A DNA stretch of 10,909 nt from Flavobacteriaceae bacterium. GTDB lineage: Bacteria; Bacteroidota; Bacteroidia; Flavobacteriales; Flavobacteriaceae. Each line of letters opens with the position of its first letter. The first letter of the stretch is position 1. Positions 7,387-10,909 of the stretch are shown here, piece after piece. The notes below the pieces were generated by a model, which saw nothing but the letters and a program-made list of their open reading frames with translations, had not been told where the DNA came from and made no database searches. Both the position numbers and the translations under genes were made by a program. The stretch covers positions 1-10,909 of the forward strand of contig JAUXCI010000060.1 of assembly GCA_030618945.1 (NCBI GenBank). The letters are read 5' to 3'.

Positions 7387-8889
7387 TTGAAAACCATAAA
7401 TTTTTTTCTATTGTGCTGTTTGTTTACTATAGTCTGTGGGGCTCAGGGAAAAAGAATCCAAATTATCCATTCAGATAATTCCAGTATTGATGAAGTAAAT
7501 TTACCAGGGGCGACCATTTTATTGGGAAACATCGAAATCAGACATCAAGGTATAAAGCTCAATTGTAAAAAAGCAGTTCATTATAAAAATGCTAATTTTA
7601 TAAAGGCCTATGGGGATGTTGTACTCAACCAGGGAGACAGTATAATTCAAACGAGTCAATACACTGAATATAATGGAAACAATCAAAAGGCTTTGTCCTG
7701 GGGAAATGTAGTCATCAAGGACCCGAAAATGACCCTGAGTACTGATACGCTTAACTTTGACAGGTCGAAACAATTACTCTATTACAAATATGGCGCGACC
7801 ATAAAAGACAGTATCAATATCCTTACCAGTAACATAGGGAATTATTTCTTGGAGAATAATAAATTTCAAGCCCTTTCGGACGTGCAGCTAACTAATCCGG
7901 ATTATGTGTTAGAGTCTAACCACCTTGATTATTATACGGATAGTGGGCAGGCATTTTTATATGGTTCATCGACAATTACGAGTGATACTAATTTTATTTA
8001 TTGCGAAAAAGGGTTTTATGACACCAAGCAAAACGTTTCATATTTCACCAAAAATGCAAGAATAGAATACGATGACAAAGAGATTAAAGCAGATAGTTTA
8101 TTCTATAACAGAAATCTCGGTTTCGCCTCTGCTACCAAAAACATCAGTATCATTGATACCATTAACAACAGTGTATTAAAAGGACATTATGCAGAATTCT
8201 TTGAAAAACTGGACTCTGCCTTTGTTGTGGATCGCGCTGTTGCCATCTCAAATACAGATAAAGATTCTTTATTTATTCACGGAGACACTATTCTGGCCAC
8301 TGGAAGACCAGAAAGAAGAATAATAAGAGCTTTTCACGATGTCAAGTTTTTTAAAAGTGATCTCAGCGGGAAATGTGATTCTATACATTCTGATCAAGGA
8401 ATAGGATTAACCCAAATGTTCAAAAATCCTGTACTCTGGTCTAATAAGAGTCAGATCACGGGAGATACCATTAAATTGCTCAACAATATTGAGACAAATC
8501 AACTAGACAGTTTAAAAGTGCTTCAAAATGCCTTTATTATTGACAAGGACTCTATAGGCTTTAATCAGATTAAAGGAAGAAATTTATATGGGAAATTTGA
8601 AGAAGGTGATCTTAGGTTTGTAAATATTGTTGGCAATTCAGAAGTGATTCATTTTGTACGGAACGAAAAGGGAAATCTTATTGGTATCGAAAAAACCACC
8701 TGTAGTGAAATCCATTTTGTCATTAAAGACGGTCAAATTCAATCCTCTAAATTTATAAACCAACCCGATGGACAAACTTACCCTCCCTCCCAATTACCTG
8801 AAAACGCTCGGAAACTCAGGGGTTTTTTATGGAGAGAAATTGAAAAGCCTCGGTCTAAACATGATATCTTTCTAAGCGATGAAAAATGA
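7387..8889 (+). CDS. OstA-like envelope protein (LptA/LptD-N related)
   Basis: This 500-residue exported protein belongs to the OstA family (OstA_2 type in Bacteroidota), which shares the beta-jellyroll fold of LptA and the N-terminal domain of LptD. These bridge lipopolysaccharide from the inner to the outer membrane across the periplasm. The sequence shows a signal peptide, MKTINFFLLCCLFTIVCGA, with probable cleavage after A19. OstA-type repeats of short beta strands follow, rich in patterns such as AYGDVVLNQGDSII and IKADSLFYNRN, over about residues 40-440. It is far longer than E. coli LptA. The start is TTG at 7387: the frame has a stop at 7348-7350, no ATG lies between, and the first in-frame ATG comes beyond residue 100, which would remove the signal peptide. 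Its last 11 bases overlap the next gene, suggesting translational coupling. An outer-membrane or periplasmic role in LPS handling is inferred. Confidence 0.87.
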   Translation: MKTINFFLLCCLFTIVCGAQGKRIQIIHSDNSSIDEVNLPGATILLGNIEIRHQGIKLNCKKAVHYKNANFIKAYGDVVLNQGDSIIQTSQYTEYNGNNQKALSWGNVVIKDPKMTLSTDTLNFDRSKQLLYYKYGATIKDSINILTSNIGNYFLENNKFQALSDVQLTNPDYVLESNHLDYYTDSGQAFLYGSSTITSDTNFIYCEKGFYDTKQNVSYFTKNARIEYDDKEIKADSLFYNRNLGFASATKNISIIDTINNSVLKGHYAEFFEKLDSAFVVDRAVAISNTDKDSLFIHGDTILATGRPERRIIRAFHDVKFFKSDLSGKCDSIHSDQGIGLTQMFKNPVLWSNKSQITGDTIKLLNNIETNQLDSLKVLQNAFIIDKDSIGFNQIKGRNLYGKFEEGDLRFVNIVGNSEVIHFVRNEKGNLIGIEKTTCSEIHFVIKDGQIQSSKFINQPDGQTYPPSQLPENARKLRGFLWREIEKPRSKHDIFLSDEK

Positions 8890-10054
8890 TTTTCTAACAT
8901 ATCAGGCGCAAACCGGTAAGCATCCATTGTCCATTGAGATAAAAAGTGCCAAGGGGAGCTATGTTTATGATATAAAGGGAAAAGAGTATCTGGATTTTAT
9001 TGCCGGAGTGTCAGCCAATACCTTGGGGCACCAACCCCAATCGGTAATTACGGCAGTTAAAAAACAACTTGACCAGTATATGCATGTAATGGTGTATGGC
9101 GAATTTATTCAGCAAGCCCAAGTTGAGCTTTCAAAATTTATTGGCACCCACTTACCGGAGCCCCTTAATTGCACCTATCTTACAAATTCAGGAACAGAAG
9201 CCACCGAAGGTGCCTTAAAGCTGGCGAAAAGAGTAACGGGTAGGTATGAGATCATTGCTGCAAATAATGGGTATCACGGCAACACACAAGGAGCTATGAG
9301 CGTTTGTGGCAGGGAAGTTCAAAACAGGGCCTACAGGCCGCTTATACCCGGAGTTCAATTCATTAACTTCAATTTACAAAGCGATCTGTTACGGATCACT
9401 AAGTCAACAGCTGCGGTTATTCTTGAAACAATTCAAGGAGGCGCCGGATTTATTTTACCCAAAAAGGATTATTTAAAAAAAGTCAAGAATAGATGCGATG
9501 AAGTAGGTGCTTTATTAATCCTTGATGAAATTCAAAGCGGCATTGGGAGAACAGGCAAATTTTTTGGATTCCAAAATTATGATGTACTTCCAGATATCAT
9601 CATTGCAGGGAAGGGCCTTGGTGGAGGAATGCCTATTGGTGCATTTATTTCTTCCCGCTCAAATATGAGTGTATTTATGGATAATCCCAAGTTAGGACAC
9701 ATTACCACATTTGGAGGACATCCGGTTATTGCTTCAGCAGCTCTGGCAACACTTAAAACCTTATTCGATTCAAACTTAATGGAAGAAGTGCTTTTAAAGG
9801 AGAAGCTTTTTAGAAAGTTATTGGTTCATGATCTTATTTGTGAAATTCGAGGTAAAGGCCTTATGCTTGCCCTAGTTTTTAAAGATGCCTCTTTGGCCAA
9901 CACTTTGATTTTGGAGGCCAAGAAAAAAGGACTCCTCCTCTTTTGGTTATTATTTGAAACAAGAGCAGTCAGAATAACACCGCCACTAACCATTTCTAAT
10001 AAAGAAATAGAGAAAGGTTGCAAAATTATCTTAAGCATTTTAAATAACATTTAA
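8879..10054 (+). CDS. class-III PLP-dependent aminotransferase, ornithine/acetylornithine-type
   Basis: This 391-residue fold-type I enzyme transfers amino groups using pyridoxal phosphate. Visible motifs are SGTEA (104-108) and NNGYHG (129-134) in the cofactor phosphate and ring pocket, LILDEIQSGIGRTG (213-226, with D216 and Q219 contacting PLP), and the Schiff-base lysine K245 in IIAGKGLGGGMPIGA. HITTFGGHP (274-282) and RITPPL near 365-370 complete the active site. The length is near that of the family, and nothing is broken. Relatives include acetylornithine, ornithine, GABA and lysine aminotransferases, and databases often label such genes only as aspartate aminotransferase family, so the substrate is open. 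The ATG at 8879 lies within the end of the OstA-like gene (ATGAAAAATGA holds both start and stop), so the pair is probably translated in a coupled way from the promoter near 7353. Confidence 0.9.
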   Translation: MKNDFLTYQAQTGKHPLSIEIKSAKGSYVYDIKGKEYLDFIAGVSANTLGHQPQSVITAVKKQLDQYMHVMVYGEFIQQAQVELSKFIGTHLPEPLNCTYLTNSGTEATEGALKLAKRVTGRYEIIAANNGYHGNTQGAMSVCGREVQNRAYRPLIPGVQFINFNLQSDLLRITKSTAAVILETIQGGAGFILPKKDYLKKVKNRCDEVGALLILDEIQSGIGRTGKFFGFQNYDVLPDIIIAGKGLGGGMPIGAFISSRSNMSVFMDNPKLGHITTFGGHPVIASAALATLKTLFDSNLMEEVLLKEKLFRKLLVHDLICEIRGKGLMLALVFKDASLANTLILEAKKKGLLLFWLLFETRAVRITPPLTISNKEIEKGCKIILSILNNI

Positions 10055-10309
10055 ATTTAAAGTACTAAACTGATATTTCTTATTTTTCGTGTTTTTTAAA
10101 ACAGTACCTCAGGTTTATAAGCTGAAAAAACGAAACAATTGTTGATTTTGTTAATTAATCTTAAAGAACCTACGCTTTTTGGTCCAATAAAGTTAAATGT
10201 TTCTTAATTCAGGAAATTATCAGTTATCAATTGTAACATTTATTGCTTTTGATGCGTCTGTAGTAATATAAATGTCTAATCTATTAATGTCTAATCTAAA
10301 TTATATACC
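10055..10309. other. AT-rich 255-base intergenic region
   Basis: I see no gene here. It holds an imperfect inverted repeat (10085-10097 with 10125-10135, two extra bases in the left arm), a palindrome AACAATTGTT at 10134-10143, a partial -7 match TGCTTTTG at 10244-10251, and a tandem repeat at 10271-10298. The inverted repeat has little G+C pairing and no good T tail, so it is not a convincing terminator. The region probably carries the promoter and leader of the small secreted protein gene. Confidence 0.4.
10271..10298. repeat. two-copy tandem repeat, 13 of 15 bases identical
   Basis: AATGTCTAATCTA occurs at 10271-10283 and again at 10286-10298, a perfect 13-base direct repeat with a 15-base period. 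It ends 11 bases before the ATG of the small secreted protein, so it lies in the leader or promoter. It could be a pair of protein-binding sites or a chance local duplication. Confidence 0.75.
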
Positions 10310-10654
10310 ATGAAAAACTTAAAATTATTTGTATTTGCAGTAGCCTTTTTTACTTTAAATGTTGTTTCAGCAGCGAATCTTAAACCAATGAATCCCACGG
10401 ACGAATTACGTGTTGAAATAACTGATTTGATAGGCTCCAATTATATGAATGAAATGTCAGAAAATGAATACTCAGCTGATGTTTTGTTCACTGTGAATTC
10501 AAAAAGCGAATTGATCGTACTTTCGGTGAATTCAGACAATAGTCATTTAGAAACTTTTTTGAAAAACAAATTGAATTTCAAAAAAGTAGATCATAAGCCT
10601 AGCAAGCCCGGTGAAATATTTTTATTACCTGTAAAAATGATTAAGCAAATTTAA
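10310..10654 (+). CDS. small secreted protein of unknown function
   Basis: This 114-residue protein begins with a clear Sec signal peptide, MKNLKLFVFAVAFFTLNVVSA, with probable cleavage after A21 (VSA before ANLK). The mature part of about 93 residues has no cysteine, so a lipoprotein or disulphide is unlikely. It runs as a helix-like segment (LRVEITDLIGSN), then VLFTVNSKSELIVLSVNS, a short helix (HLETFLKNKLN) and a terminal strand (GEIFLLPVKM). This strand-strand-helix-strand order resembles small Bacteroidota periplasmic proteins and, weakly, the TonB C-terminal fold. That comparison is from pattern only, and no family is claimed. It stands alone, with 255 bases before it and its own terminator 27 bases after, so it is probably monocistronic. 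Confidence 0.82.
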   Translation: MKNLKLFVFAVAFFTLNVVSAANLKPMNPTDELRVEITDLIGSNYMNEMSENEYSADVLFTVNSKSELIVLSVNSDNSHLETFLKNKLNFKKVDHKPSKPGEIFLLPVKMIKQI

Positions 10655-10680
10655 TATCGTTTAATATATAATATTTGAAT

Positions 10681-10711
10681 AAAAAGTTGTCCTAACCGGC
10701 AACTTTTTTTT
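10681..10711 (+). terminator. Rho-independent terminator after the small secreted protein gene
   Basis: AAAAAGTTG (10681-10689) pairs perfectly with CAACTTTTT (10700-10708). A T-G wobble and a C-G pair extend the stem inward to an 11-base-pair hairpin with a 6-base loop (CTAACC). The run of eight T to 10711 completes a textbook intrinsic terminator. Confidence 0.85.
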
Positions 10712-10909
10712 ATGCTCATAAACGACGCTTAATAATGCCATACACCAATGATTAGTTTAAATAGAAAAAACGAGACTCTTAAATCTATAAATCCAGAGAA
10801 TCGAATTCAAGTATATTATAACCCAAGGTAGATTATCAGTCCAACAACAAATGGATCAAACCGATATTAGTGTAAAACTTGGAAGTGCAAGTCACCCAAT
10901 AACAATAGA
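10712..10909. other. right-edge region without a supported gene
   Basis: No gene is certain in these 198 bases. A 27-codon frame from ATG 10748 to TAG 10829-10831 ends in NPENRIQVYYNPR. A different frame is open from 10791 to the window edge with an ATG at 10851 (MDQTDISVKLGSASHPITI), which could be the start of a gene continuing to the right. Either could be chance, and nothing on the minus strand looks coding. Confidence 0.3.

Noticed and set aside
7387..7443. OstA-like protein as a lipoprotein through the cysteine at residue 17
   Set aside because: The residues before it (FTIVC) do not make a good lipobox, and cleavage by signal peptidase I after A19 fits better.
10085..10135. Imperfect inverted repeat after the aminotransferase gene, as a terminator
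   Set aside because: The arms are nearly all A and T with a 2-base bulge and a 27-base loop, and no T tail follows.

Overview
The window looks like an ordinary chromosomal segment of a marine-type member of the Bacteroidota, most likely class Flavobacteriia. The evidence is the AT-rich composition, start codons without Shine-Dalgarno sequences, -7 elements of the form TAnnTTTG, and lineage-typical proteins: a DUF3810 membrane protein, an OstA-like protein of about 500 residues, and a Fur protein lacking its CxxC. All recognised genes lie on the + strand and most are tightly packed housekeeping genes.

Layout. Bases 1-1065 hold the 3' part of a DUF3810 membrane protein with a HEVAH metallopeptidase-like motif; its start lies off the left edge. 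A SpoU/TrmH-type RNA 2'-O-methyltransferase (1096-1911), a STE24-like M48 membrane protease (1940-3175) and a bifunctional Rel/SpoT (p)ppGpp synthetase-hydrolase (3254-5470) follow with short gaps. A Fur-family regulator (5553-5999) and adenylosuccinate synthase purA (6019-7287) form a pair that ends in a strong hairpin terminator at 7308-7343. Directly after it a TAnnTTTG element precedes a two-gene unit: an OstA-like envelope protein starting with TTG (7387-8889) that overlaps by 11 bases a class-III PLP aminotransferase (8879-10054). A 255-base AT-rich gap with a 15-base-period tandem repeat leads to a small secreted protein of unknown function (10310-10654), which ends in a second clear terminator (10681-10711). 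The last 198 bases hold no gene I can support.

How the genes fit together. Rel makes and degrades (p)ppGpp, and PurA, two genes downstream, is a purine enzyme known from E. coli to be inhibited by ppGpp, so the rel-fur-purA cluster joins stringent control, metal sensing and purine synthesis by position. The OstA-like protein should work in lipopolysaccharide transport or the outer-membrane envelope. Its overlap with the aminotransferase suggests translational coupling, but the aminotransferase substrate cannot be read from sequence.

I see no mobile element, CRISPR array, tRNA, rRNA or defence system, and no evidence for a wholly new system. The points most worth a second look are the DUF3810 protease-like motif, the Fur protein without a structural zinc site and with an inverted repeat near its promoter, the coupled OstA-aminotransferase pair, and the small secreted protein with its tandem-repeat leader.
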